A DNA stretch of 39,085 nt. Origin: a bacterium (lineage in GTDB: Bacteria; SZUA-79; Acidulodesulfobacterales; Acidulodesulfobacteraceae). Under the pieces are notes generated by a model. It did no database searches. It worked only from the letters and a program-made list of their open reading frames with translations, and was not told the origin of the DNA. Positions 8,185 to 15,664 of the stretch are shown in pieces. The DNA lies in contig JAJYJI010000015.1 of NCBI GenBank assembly GCA_021789605.1, forward strand, positions 1 to 39,085. Reading direction: 5' to 3'. The position numbers were made by a program, and so were the translations under genes. Positions within the stretch are counted from its first letter, which is position 1. Each line of letters opens with the position of its first letter.

Positions 8185-9036
8185 TCATTCGAAGATTATT
8201 GTTTTATTATCGTGCTCTATTATTCTGTCTTCCGTAAAAAGTTTGACGGCTTTTACCAAAACCAATTTTTCGGCTATTTTACCTTTTCTTTTTATTTCGT
8301 TTACGTCGTCCCCGTGATTTATTCTTATAATATCCTGTTCTATAATAGGGCCGTCGTCTAGCTTTTCGCTTACGAAATGCGCCGTTGCGCCGATTATCTT
8401 GACCCCCTTTCTGTAAGCTTGCAAATATGGTTTTGCTCCCGGAAAAGAAGGCAAAAAAGAATGATGTATATTGATAATTTTCTTGCCGAAGGCGTTAATG
8501 AAATTATCGGATAAAATCCGCATATATTTTGCCAGTATTATAAAATCTATTTCGACGTTGAATTTTTGAAATTCTTTTAATATAGCGTCTTCGTGTTTAT
8601 AGGAATTTTGGTGATGCTGTATATAAATAAACGGAATATCGTATGATTTTGCCACAGTCGATAAAATTTCATGATTAGATATTATGCACGGTATGTTTAA
8701 CGATAAATCGCCGGAGCTTTTTTGCCAGAGCAGTTCATAAAGGCAGTGGTCTTCTTTCGAAACAAATACCGCGGCGTTTTTTTTCACGGAAATATCGGTC
8801 ATTTTAAAACCGGCATTAAAAATAAACGCAAAATCGGCCAATCTTTGATTTATTGATTGAAATCCTGCAGGATTTTCCATTTCAAAAACAATCCGCATAA
8901 AAAAATGCGGATTAGTAGAAGAATTAGTCGAATACTGATTTGATTCGATTATATTGGCATTGTTTTCGAAAAGCAATCTTGAAACCGATGCCACAATTCC
9001 CTTTCTATCGGGGCATGAAAAAGTCAGCACTATCAT
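8185..9036 (-). CDS. purU: Formyltetrahydrofolate deformylase
   Basis: Hydrolyses 10-formyl-THF to formate and THF, balancing one-carbon pools and feeding formate-dependent purine synthesis. 283 aa. An N-terminal ACT domain (1-80; LTFSCPDRKGIVASVSRLL) is followed by a formyltransferase-fold domain. Catalytic residues visible: Asn189 and His191 in NIHHSFLPSF, and Asp228 in LDDGPI. GATAHFVSEKLDDGPIIEQD is the family signature. No clear Shine-Dalgarno; the 248-nt gap upstream has no ORF. Confidence 0.93.
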   Translation of the reverse strand: MIVLTFSCPDRKGIVASVSRLLFENNANIIESNQYSTNSSTNPHFFMRIVFEMENPAGFQSINQRLADFAFIFNAGFKMTDISVKKNAAVFVSKEDHCLYELLWQKSSGDLSLNIPCIISNHEILSTVAKSYDIPFIYIQHHQNSYKHEDAILKEFQKFNVEIDFIILAKYMRILSDNFINAFGKKIINIHHSFLPSFPGAKPYLQAYRKGVKIIGATAHFVSEKLDDGPIIEQDIIRINHGDDVNEIKRKGKIAEKLVLVKAVKLFTEDRIIEHDNKTIIFE

Positions 9037-9284
9037 AATTTATTATTATATTTTTATATAAAAATATAATCTTCTTTCTCCGTAAAATTTTAATGTCTCC
9101 ATATTTAATTAATTCCTATTCCGATATTCGCTATACCGGTTTTTCCTGCTTTGCGGTGTTGCCGTTTTCTTTGCGGTAATAAAAATTTAACATTAATGTA
9201 ATAATGCCGTAACATTGAAATGGTAGAATATAATAATTATAAATAATTAACCATGAAGAGTAAAGATTATTTTAATTAAAACAG

Positions 9285-9989
9285 ATGTTATATTCAAAAG
9301 CGGATACTCACATTCATTCAAGTTACAGCGACGGAACAAGCTCTCCGGAGGACATCGTCAAATTTGCCGCCGGAAAACTTCAGATAATAGCTATAACCGA
9401 CCATAACCGTATTAAAGGAGCGTTTAAAGCAAAAGAATATGCGTTAAGGAATAGCTTTCTCGATGTGGAAGTTATAATAGGCGAAGAAATTTCCACGAAA
9501 AACGGCCATGTTATCGGACTTTTTTTAGAGAAAAAGATTATTCCGGGGAAAACGGCAGCCGCTACTATCGAAGAGATTCACGCTCAGGGAGGGCTTGCAA
9601 TCGCTCCCCACCCTTTCTATTTTGTATCCTATGCGGAAAAAGGGCATAAACCGTTAAGAAAACTTTTAACATATTTGGATTTTGACGCAATAGAGGTCAT
9701 TAATAATTCTAGCGCGTTTACCTTAATCTCCAACGCCATAACTTCGTTGGCAAACGTATCGATAGGGTTGCCGCAGCTCGGCGTAAGCGATGCCCATGTA
9801 AAAGAGTTTATCGGGAAAGGCTATACGAAGTTCAAAGGCAAATCCGCGGCGGACTTAAAGAAGCGGATAAAGGAAAATAAATTAACCGCGCATTTTAAAC
9901 ATTATTCTTTGCGTGAGCAGTTTTATGTTATCCAATCTATGAAATCTTTTTATTTATATTTTTTAAATAAACAAAAGACAGAAGAATAA
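9285..9989 (+). CDS. PHP-domain metal-dependent phosphoesterase (TrpH/RNase AM-like)
   Basis: 234 residues of a PHP-fold trinuclear metal phosphoesterase. Ligands visible: His9 and His11 (DTHIHSSYSDG), Asp39-His40 (ITDHN), Glu67/Glu68 (GEEIST), His75 (GHVIG), His109 (APHPF), Asp169 and His171 (GVSDAH). Relatives hydrolyse 3',5'-bisnucleotides or trim RNA 5' ends; the substrate here is not known. No good Shine-Dalgarno precedes the ATG. A TATAAT at 9229-9234 is a possible -10. It stands alone, facing the parAB operon across 480 nt of non-coding DNA containing parS. Confidence 0.82.
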   Translation: MLYSKADTHIHSSYSDGTSSPEDIVKFAAGKLQIIAITDHNRIKGAFKAKEYALRNSFLDVEVIIGEEISTKNGHVIGLFLEKKIIPGKTAAATIEEIHAQGGLAIAPHPFYFVSYAEKGHKPLRKLLTYLDFDAIEVINNSSAFTLISNAITSLANVSIGLPQLGVSDAHVKEFIGKGYTKFKGKSAADLKKRIKENKLTAHFKHYSLREQFYVIQSMKSFYLYFLNKQKTEE

Positions 9990-10395
9990 ACCCGAAATTG
10001 AAGGTAGAAAATTTCTTTTTCGGATGAGCCGTCCGAATATAGGCGGCCTTAAAACATATCGGCCTATGCGGGAATAGCGAACGCGGAATTAAATTTCCGC
10101 TCAGCGGGCGACATTCATGGGTAAGCGGGAATACAGCGCCTATGCGCCTATAATATATTGAAGCAATTTTACAGATTTCTACCGGCAATTTTGGGAATAA
10201 AAATAATGTTTCACGTGAAACATTTACCGATTTAAATCCGCATTTTTAAAGCCGCGAGTTTTCCGTTTTAAAATTCGCTATTTTTTTGCTTTTACGGAAT
10301 CAAAATATTAAGTTGCAAAGATTTTATTAAATTATTGCCGCAGCCGAAAAAAGTCAATAATAAATCATAAAAATTATCTTTACATAATTATAATT
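9990..10395. other. Non-coding stretch carrying parS
   Basis: The gap between the PHP gene and parA. 9990-10200 has higher GC than the surroundings with short G/C-rich inverted repeats but no convincing ORF; then parS at 10207-10222; 10230-10395 is AT-rich. No DnaA boxes (TTATNCACA) seen. Confidence 0.5.
10207..10222. promoter_or_regulatory. parS: parS centromere site 2
   Basis: Perfect TGTTTCACGTGAAACA palindrome 250 bp upstream of parA, identical to the copy at 4358-4373. Confidence 0.95.
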
Positions 10396-10425
10396 TTGAT
10401 TTATAAATTTAATTAATGATATAAT
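10396..10425 (+). promoter_or_regulatory. parA promoter
   Basis: TTGATT (10396-10401), 18-bp spacer, TATAAT (10420-10425), about 45 nt before the parA ATG. The elements are embedded in the 10399-10438 inverted repeat. Confidence 0.6.
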
Positions 10426-10438
10426 TAAATTTATAAAT
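10399..10438. repeat. Perfect 17-bp inverted repeat over parA promoter
   Basis: Left arm ATTTATAAATTTAATTA (10399-10415), 6-nt spacer, exact reverse complement at 10422-10438. Wholly A/T. It covers the spacer and -10 region of the parA promoter, so it may be an operator or an easily melted/cruciform element. Confidence 0.8.
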
Positions 10439-10471
10439 TTTATTAAAATAATTCTAACGGCTTTAGCGTAA

Positions 10472-11239
10472 ATGGCGAAAGTAATCTGTATTTCAAATCA
10501 AAAAGGCGGGGTTGGTAAAACCACGACCGCGGTTAACATTGCCGCGTGCCTTTCCGCATACGAAAAAAAAGTTCTTTTAATAGACGCGGACCCGCAGGCC
10601 AATGCTACGAGCGGGTTAAATATAGCCATAGAAAAACCAAATCCTACCGTTTACGAATGCCTGATAGACGGGTCAAATGTTTTTAAAGCCGTATATCCGA
10701 CGCAGATGAAAAATCTTTATATGATACCGGCGACGTCGGACCTAGCCGGTATAGAGGTTGAGCTTGTAAACATGCCGGACAGGGAATATTTTCTTAAAAA
10801 GAATATAATAGATAAAATTAAAGACGATTACGATTATATTTTTATTGATACGCCCCCTTCGCTCGGCCTCCTGACCATAAACGCTTTGACTGCATCAGAC
10901 AGCATTTTAATCCCTATGCAATGCGAATATTATTCATTAGAAGGAATATCGAGGCTAATGCAGACGGTTAAACTCGTAAATCAAAGGCTTAACAAGACTC
11001 TTCATATAGAAGGCGTTTTATTTACCATGTTCGACGGAAGGTCAAACCTTACCAATCAGATAGTCGGTGAAGTAAAAAAATACTTCGGACAAAAAATTTA
11101 CGAAAACGTTATCCCTAGAAACGTTAAACTTCCTGAAAGTTCCAGTTTCGGTAAGCCTATAATTTTATACGATGTAAATTCTAAAGGCGCGGTTTATTAT
11201 CTTGAATTGACGAAGGAGTTTTTGTCTAAGATTGCGTGA
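10472..11239 (+). CDS. parA: Chromosome partitioning ATPase ParA/Soj
   Basis: Deviant Walker ATPase that binds DNA non-specifically as an ATP dimer and moves ParB-parS complexes. 255 aa, no N-terminal HTH, so it is the chromosomal (Soj-like) type. Walker A KGGVGKTT at 11-18, with signature Lys11; DADPQAN at 39-45; IDTPPSLGLLT; the C-terminus ends in a family-typical leucine-rich helix. First gene of parA-parB, with two parS sites nearby and a palindromic promoter region. Confidence 0.96.
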   Translation: MAKVICISNQKGGVGKTTTAVNIAACLSAYEKKVLLIDADPQANATSGLNIAIEKPNPTVYECLIDGSNVFKAVYPTQMKNLYMIPATSDLAGIEVELVNMPDREYFLKKNIIDKIKDDYDYIFIDTPPSLGLLTINALTASDSILIPMQCEYYSLEGISRLMQTVKLVNQRLNKTLHIEGVLFTMFDGRSNLTNQIVGEVKKYFGQKIYENVIPRNVKLPESSSFGKPIILYDVNSKGAVYYLELTKEFLSKIA

Positions 11240-11250
11240 AAGGATTAAAT

Positions 11251-12171
11251 ATGGAAAAAAAAGAAAAAAACGTTAAAAAAAACGTATTGGGAAGAGGGCT
11301 GGGAGCCCTTTTGGAAGATGCTTATATTCAAAACGAAGGACGCGCCGGCTTGGACGGCGAGTTTTCCGTTTTTGAAATAGAAATCGATAAAATAAATACC
11401 GGCATATATCAGCCCCGGCGGTATTTTGACGAAGGCAAACTCGCCGAATTAAAAAATTCTATTAAGGAAAACGGTATAATTCAGCCGTTAATAGCGGCTA
11501 AGTCTAAAAAAGTCGGCGAATACGATTTAATCGCCGGCGAAAGAAGATATAGGGCGGCAAGAGAGTTGAATTTTAAAAAAATTCCGGCGATAATTAAAGA
11601 TATTTCGGGCGTTTCGGCCTTGGAGATTGCGCTTATAGAAAATATACAGAGGCAGGACCTAAACGTTATAGAAGAAGCAAACTGCTATCTTAGGCTCATA
11701 GAGGAATATAAATTAACTCACGAAGAATTGTCGGCCAAAGTCGGCAAAGACAGGGCGACTATTACAAATATGCTGAGGCTTCTTTCTTTACCGGACGAAA
11801 TTAAAAAAGAACTTATTTACGGAAAAATTACTCCTTCTCACGCAAGAAACCTAATAGGCCTTTCCGACGACGAAGCGGGGATGCTTTTGCATAAAATTTC
11901 CGGCGAAAATTTAAACGTAAGAGAAACCGAAATAGCGGCCAAATCTTTTAAAATAAAAAAGCAGAAACATAAACTCGCCAAAAAAGATTTATCGCTGTCT
12001 TCCGAGGTTAAAAGCTATGAAAACGAATTATTTGAAAAACTTCAGACGCGGGTTAAAATTGATTATAAAAGCAAGGGAAACCAAATAAGCGGCAGAATCG
12101 AGATAGAATTTTATTCCGCTGACGAGTTAGAAAGGATAACCGGGTTAATAAACGAAAGAAGCGGCGCTTGA
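11251..12171 (+). CDS. parB: Chromosome partitioning protein ParB/Spo0J
   Basis: CTP-dependent DNA clamp that loads at parS. 306 aa: N-terminal LGRGLGALL (ParA-stimulating segment), ParB/Srx CTPase domain with GERRYRA at 96-102 and ENIQRQDLN at 130-138, HTH (about 155-182, THEELSAKVGKDRATITNML) and a C-terminal dimerisation region. I start at ATG 11251, preceded by AAAGGA; a GTG at 11236 overlapping the parA stop by 4 nt would add five residues and is possible. It is translationally coupled or nearly so to parA. Confidence 0.95.
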   Translation: MEKKEKNVKKNVLGRGLGALLEDAYIQNEGRAGLDGEFSVFEIEIDKINTGIYQPRRYFDEGKLAELKNSIKENGIIQPLIAAKSKKVGEYDLIAGERRYRAARELNFKKIPAIIKDISGVSALEIALIENIQRQDLNVIEEANCYLRLIEEYKLTHEELSAKVGKDRATITNMLRLLSLPDEIKKELIYGKITPSHARNLIGLSDDEAGMLLHKISGENLNVRETEIAAKSFKIKKQKHKLAKKDLSLSSEVKSYENELFEKLQTRVKIDYKSKGNQISGRIEIEFYSADELERITGLINERSGA

Positions 12172-12192
12172 AAAACGGCGGCATATTTATTG

Positions 12193-12900
12193 CTACCAAT
12201 TTATATTAATATTTTGCCTTTCTATCGTATGTATAAAATTTATAAGAATGTCCCTGTCCTTATCCGAGATTTTTAAAATTTCGCACCCTATGCGGTATTT
12301 GCCTTTTAAATAGGTCGAATGGACGATTTTTAAATCCATGTTCGTTATCCTGCCGGAAAGCTTAATCAATGCATTTTTTAATATGGAGTCAGGTTTCATA
12401 TCGATATCCGCATCGAAAGATATGCCGTTCCACGATAAATCGCGCAAAGAATAAGAAAAATCTATTTTTTTGTAGGATGAATAAATATAAGCCGTATTCG
12501 ATGCATTAGTTGCGACCCTCAATACTTTTCTTTTTTCGGTAAGGACGATTTCTAAAGGCTTATAAACAAAAAAATTATAATCGCCTCCAGAAAAAATTTC
12601 TTCTTTGTATTTCGTCAGGAAATGCTTATCGACCGACTGCTTATCGGACATTATATTTATTTTTAAATAATCGGTTTTATGTACTAATTTATTTCCGTAA
12701 AACGGCATAAGGCTGTCAATGACTAAATATTTCGGTTTTATTTCTATAAGATATGTTTTAAAAAACTGGTTATAAGGAAAAAGCGTGATTCCTAGCTCGT
12801 TTTTTTTAACGAAAACATCGTCTATTATACTGTCGATAACCTCAGTTTTTTTAATCTTAATAGTATTTATGGTTGAGCTGTCGTCTTCATTGGCGTCCAT
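12193..12900 (-). CDS. YcgR-like PilZ-domain c-di-GMP-binding protein
   Basis: 235 residues. The N-terminal half (about 20-115) is a YcgR-type beta domain; the C-terminal PilZ domain has the two c-di-GMP motifs, RxxxR (Arg124-x3-Arg128, EKRKVLRVATN) and DxSxxG (Asp154-x-Ser156-x2-Gly159, RDLSWNGISF). YcgR proteins slow motors or alter surface behaviour when c-di-GMP is high. No flagellar genes are in the window; type IV pilus genes are 10 kb away, so the target is open. It is convergent with parB, 21 nt apart, without an obvious terminator between. Confidence 0.8.
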   Translation of the reverse strand: MDANEDDSSTINTIKIKKTEVIDSIIDDVFVKKNELGITLFPYNQFFKTYLIEIKPKYLVIDSLMPFYGNKLVHKTDYLKINIMSDKQSVDKHFLTKYKEEIFSGGDYNFFVYKPLEIVLTEKRKVLRVATNASNTAYIYSSYKKIDFSYSLRDLSWNGISFDADIDMKPDSILKNALIKLSGRITNMDLKIVHSTYLKGKYRIGCEILKISDKDRDILINFIHTIERQNININW

Positions 12901-13073
12901 TTAAATATGCCGTCCTTTAGATTTTAGATATAAAAATAATACCATAAGTTTTTAAATTTTAATAATTTAATTTATATAAATATTAGTAAATATTATAAAT
13001 TTGAATCGGTAGGGGGGCTAAAAAAATTATGCGGTTTGCGGCGTGAAAATTTTTCGCAGATTTAGGTAAATTT

Positions 13074-13520
13074 TTATTTTTTTATGATTTTAATGGCGGT
13101 TTTTAAATATTTATTGGAAATTCTTAAAGATTTTGTGATGAGCCATGATTTATAATTATATATGCGGCTTAAATCATTATTGAATTTTTTAATCGTTTTC
13201 TTTTCTTTTTCTGAAATTTTATCGAAATAGGACAGGAAGATTTTGAAGCGGTTCAATTCGTTGTTCCACTCGGCCAATTTATCGTTTAACGTTTCGTCGT
13301 CGATATCCGTCTTATTTTTTGCGACGTCATACAATCCGTCATAAATTTCCTTTATTAACGGAAGGCAAAAACCGTCGGATAAAATATCTTTATACTTATA
13401 TATCGAATGTCTCAGCGAAACATCGATAAACGAATTTTTATATTCCCGGAATTTTTCTTGGGAGATTTGAAACTTAAGCCGTCCGGCGATATTTTTTATT
13501 TCATTTTCGGTGTATTCCAA
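13074..13520 (-). CDS. C-terminal part of frameshifted sulfotransferase
   Basis: 148-codon frame that continues the sulfotransferase upstream in another frame. The true join reads ...KRVIVDYDNLLEYTENE, which needs one base fewer in the A run complementary to 13547-13552. Its first ATG (13520) lies within that joined protein and has no ribosome site, so it is unlikely to be translated independently. The helical Lys/Glu-rich C-terminus (KEKKTIKKFNNDLSRIY, SLRISNKYLK) is typical of the tail of large bacterial PAPS-dependent or glycan sulfotransferases. Treat together with 13501-14079 as a single broken gene. Confidence 0.65.
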   Translation of the reverse strand: MEYTENEIKNIAGRLKFQISQEKFREYKNSFIDVSLRHSIYKYKDILSDGFCLPLIKEIYDGLYDVAKNKTDIDDETLNDKLAEWNNELNRFKIFLSYFDKISEKEKKTIKKFNNDLSRIYNYKSWLITKSLRISNKYLKTAIKIIKK

Positions 13521-14079
13521 AAGATTGTCGTAATCTACGATAACTCTTTTTTCCTATTGTTTCTATCAAAGCCGGCATAATATGAACAAGCCACATAAGA
13601 TAGCTTTTTTCTAAAGAATCGGCAATGCTAAGCGGATTACGTATAATAATAATATAACTGACGTCGATGCCCAAGTATTCGAAAGCCTCGTTCCATAAAG
13701 GAAGCAACTTTGATGCCGCCGGGTCCTTAATGCCGAATATATCGGCATGGCGCATTTTTTCAGTTATAACGCCGGCCGCACGCAAAAGGAATCCTTTATT
13801 TTTTAAAATTTCTATATGGGTTTTTTCTATCGGCGCCACGTCGTCCCAATCCATTTCAATGGCTTTAAGCATTTCCATATCCAAAGCATTTATGTCTAAA
13901 TCTTCATAAAAACCTTTAGGATTGGATTCCTGCGGCGGCATAAGATTATTTCCCAGTTCTACCCCGAAAATTTTTAATCCACGCGTTATAAGGCTCGTTC
14001 CGCTGCGATGCATTCCCAATATCATGACCAATCTCTTATTTTGGGAGTTTTTATTATCGATATTCGTTAAATTTATCAT
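13501..14079 (-). CDS. Sulfotransferase family protein, N-terminal part, frameshifted
   Basis: 192 codons with the PAPS 5'-phosphosulfate loop GMHRSGTS (about residues 22-29), a MPPQESNPKGFYED segment and the 3'-phosphate motif IIIIRNPLSIADSLEKS (about 148-164), as in stand-alone bacterial sulfotransferases linked to glycan or surface modification. The frame then leaves the family at a six-base A run (complement of 13547-13552) and ends in a non-homologous 14-residue tail. The +1 frame resumes with VIVDYDNLLEYT. The two halves together give about 335 aa, a normal length. No nearby glycosyltransferase or sulfate-activation genes. Either a pseudogene or an indel error. Confidence 0.75.
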   Translation of the reverse strand: MINLTNIDNKNSQNKRLVMILGMHRSGTSLITRGLKIFGVELGNNLMPPQESNPKGFYEDLDINALDMEMLKAIEMDWDDVAPIEKTHIEILKNKGFLLRAAGVITEKMRHADIFGIKDPAASKLLPLWNEAFEYLGIDVSYIIIIRNPLSIADSLEKSYLMWLVHIMPALIETIGKKSYRRLRQSFGIHRK

Positions 14080-14395
14080 ATAATTATTTATAGTTATAAT
14101 GCCTGATTTATTTTACCGGTTTTGTCGATATAGAAAGCAGACGGTTTTTTCAGTTTATTATTTTTAGAAATAGGAAACCGAAGCAAAATTATTTATGGAT
14201 ATGCCCCCTTATTTAATATATAATACTATAATACGTGATTAAATAAAAAAGAAACAAATTATCAATAAAATATAAATATATTTATAAATTCATATTGAAA
14301 TTTATATTTAAAAATATTAATATAAAATAAAAATAGCGCAATGCCAAATTATCCGTATTAAATAATCGTATTAAATAAAAATAAAAAATAAAAAC
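14080..14395. other. Extremely AT-rich intergenic region before serS
   Basis: About 315 nt between the divergent sulfotransferase and serS. 14205-14395 is almost only A/T, with two TATAAT hexamers (14219-14224, 14227-14232) and a 16-bp palindrome TATAAATATATTTATA (14271-14286). No ORF. It presumably holds both promoters; -35 boxes are not clear. Confidence 0.5.
14354..14379. repeat. Tandem 13-bp direct repeat
   Basis: CGTATTAAATAAT (14354-14366) followed at once by CGTATTAAATAAA (14367-14379), 12 of 13 identical, ending 17 nt before the serS ATG. Origin DUEs also carry AT-rich 13-mers, but nothing else supports that here. Confidence 0.6.
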
Positions 14396-15661
14396 ATGAT
14401 AGACATAAAACTTATTAGGGAACAAAGAGAATACGTTAAAAAAGAAATGGAAAAACTTTTCGTTTCCGTTCCCATAGATGAAATTTTTGAACTCGACGAA
14501 TTTAAAAGAAAGCTTTTATACGATACCGAATGTCTCAGAAATACAAGGAAGACGCTTTCTAAGGAAATAGCTTCCGAAACCGGCGAAGAAATAATTTCCG
14601 CAAAAAAAACAGAGGTTAAAAGAATAAACGAGTTAATTAAGTCGCAGGAGGATGAATTAAACGCCATAGAAGAAAAGTTTAATTCATTGATGCTGAACGT
14701 TCCAAACCTTCCCGGCAACGATGTGCCCGTCGGTAAAGACGAAAACGGGAATATCGCGGTATCGTATTTCAACGAAAGGAAAAAATTTGATTTTACGCTA
14801 AAAACTCATTATGCCATAGGTCAGGAAAGGGATTTGATAGACTTTGAAAGAGGGGTCAAAATTTCCGGAACCCGTTTTTACATATTAAAAAAAGGGCTTG
14901 CAAAACTTCAAAGAACGCTGGTTAATTTTATGATAGATACCCACACCGCTCTCCACGATTACGAAGAAGTGTATCCCCCGTATATGGTCAATGAAGAATG
15001 TCTGACCGGGACGGGGCAATTGCCGAAATTTGCCGACAATTTATATAAAGACGAAGATTCTGGGTTCTGGTTTATTCCGACCGCGGAGGTTCCTGTTACC
15101 AACATGTACCGAAACGAGGTGCTTAATATTGAAATGCTGCCCATAAAACACGTAGCATATACAGCCTGTTTTAGGAAAGAAAGGCTTTCGGCAGGCAAGG
15201 ATACCAAGGGGATAAAAAGAGGCCATCAGTTCGATAAGGTAGAGCTTGTAAAAATTACTTCTCCGGAAACTGCCAAGGAAGAATTGTCTAATCTTATCGC
15301 CGATGCGCAGGATATATTAAACAGGCTTGATATTCCGCACAGGCTTGTGCAGATTTGCACCGGAGACTTAAGCTTTACTGCAAGCGAAAAGTTTGATATC
15401 GAAGTTTATGCGCCGGGAATAAACGAGTGGCTAGAAGTAAGTTCATGCTCGAATTTCGGTTCTTTTCAGGCAAGAAGGGCAAATATTAAATTCAAAAGAG
15501 ATAAAAATTCAAAGGCCGAATACGCAAATACGCTGAACGGTTCCGGTCTTGCGCTTCCAAGAGTTATGATTGCGATAATCGAAAATTATCAGACCAAAGA
15601 AGGTCTGATAAAAATTCCCGATGCTTTAAGGCCGTATTTCGGAACGGAAGAATTTATCTAA
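14396..15661 (+). CDS. serS: Seryl-tRNA synthetase
   Basis: Class II synthetase, 421 aa. N-terminal antiparallel coiled-coil arm (about 1-105), then the catalytic core: motif 1 around GTRFYILKKGLAKLQRTLVNF, motif 2 FRKERLSAGKDTKGIKRGHQF (about 260-280), motif 3 LNGSGLALPRVMIAIIENYQ (about 379-398). The TAEVPVTN and ISSCSNFGSFQARR-type segments (here VSSCSNFGSF) are family signatures. First gene of a tight run: ftsK starts 3 nt after its stop. No Shine-Dalgarno in the A/T-only leader. Confidence 0.96.
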   Translation: MIDIKLIREQREYVKKEMEKLFVSVPIDEIFELDEFKRKLLYDTECLRNTRKTLSKEIASETGEEIISAKKTEVKRINELIKSQEDELNAIEEKFNSLMLNVPNLPGNDVPVGKDENGNIAVSYFNERKKFDFTLKTHYAIGQERDLIDFERGVKISGTRFYILKKGLAKLQRTLVNFMIDTHTALHDYEEVYPPYMVNEECLTGTGQLPKFADNLYKDEDSGFWFIPTAEVPVTNMYRNEVLNIEMLPIKHVAYTACFRKERLSAGKDTKGIKRGHQFDKVELVKITSPETAKEELSNLIADAQDILNRLDIPHRLVQICTGDLSFTASEKFDIEVYAPGINEWLEVSSCSNFGSFQARRANIKFKRDKNSKAEYANTLNGSGLALPRVMIAIIENYQTKEGLIKIPDALRPYFGTEEFI

Positions 15662-15664
15662 ATT

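Noticed and set aside
9937-10188. 83-codon minus-strand frame between the PHP gene and parS
   Set aside because: No ribosome site, no recognisable domain, composition unlike the neighbouring genes.
13520-13560. Programmed -1 frameshift at A-AAA-AAG in the sulfotransferase
   Set aside because: The -1 frame gives Glu-Leu-Ser-stop; the homologous frame is +1.
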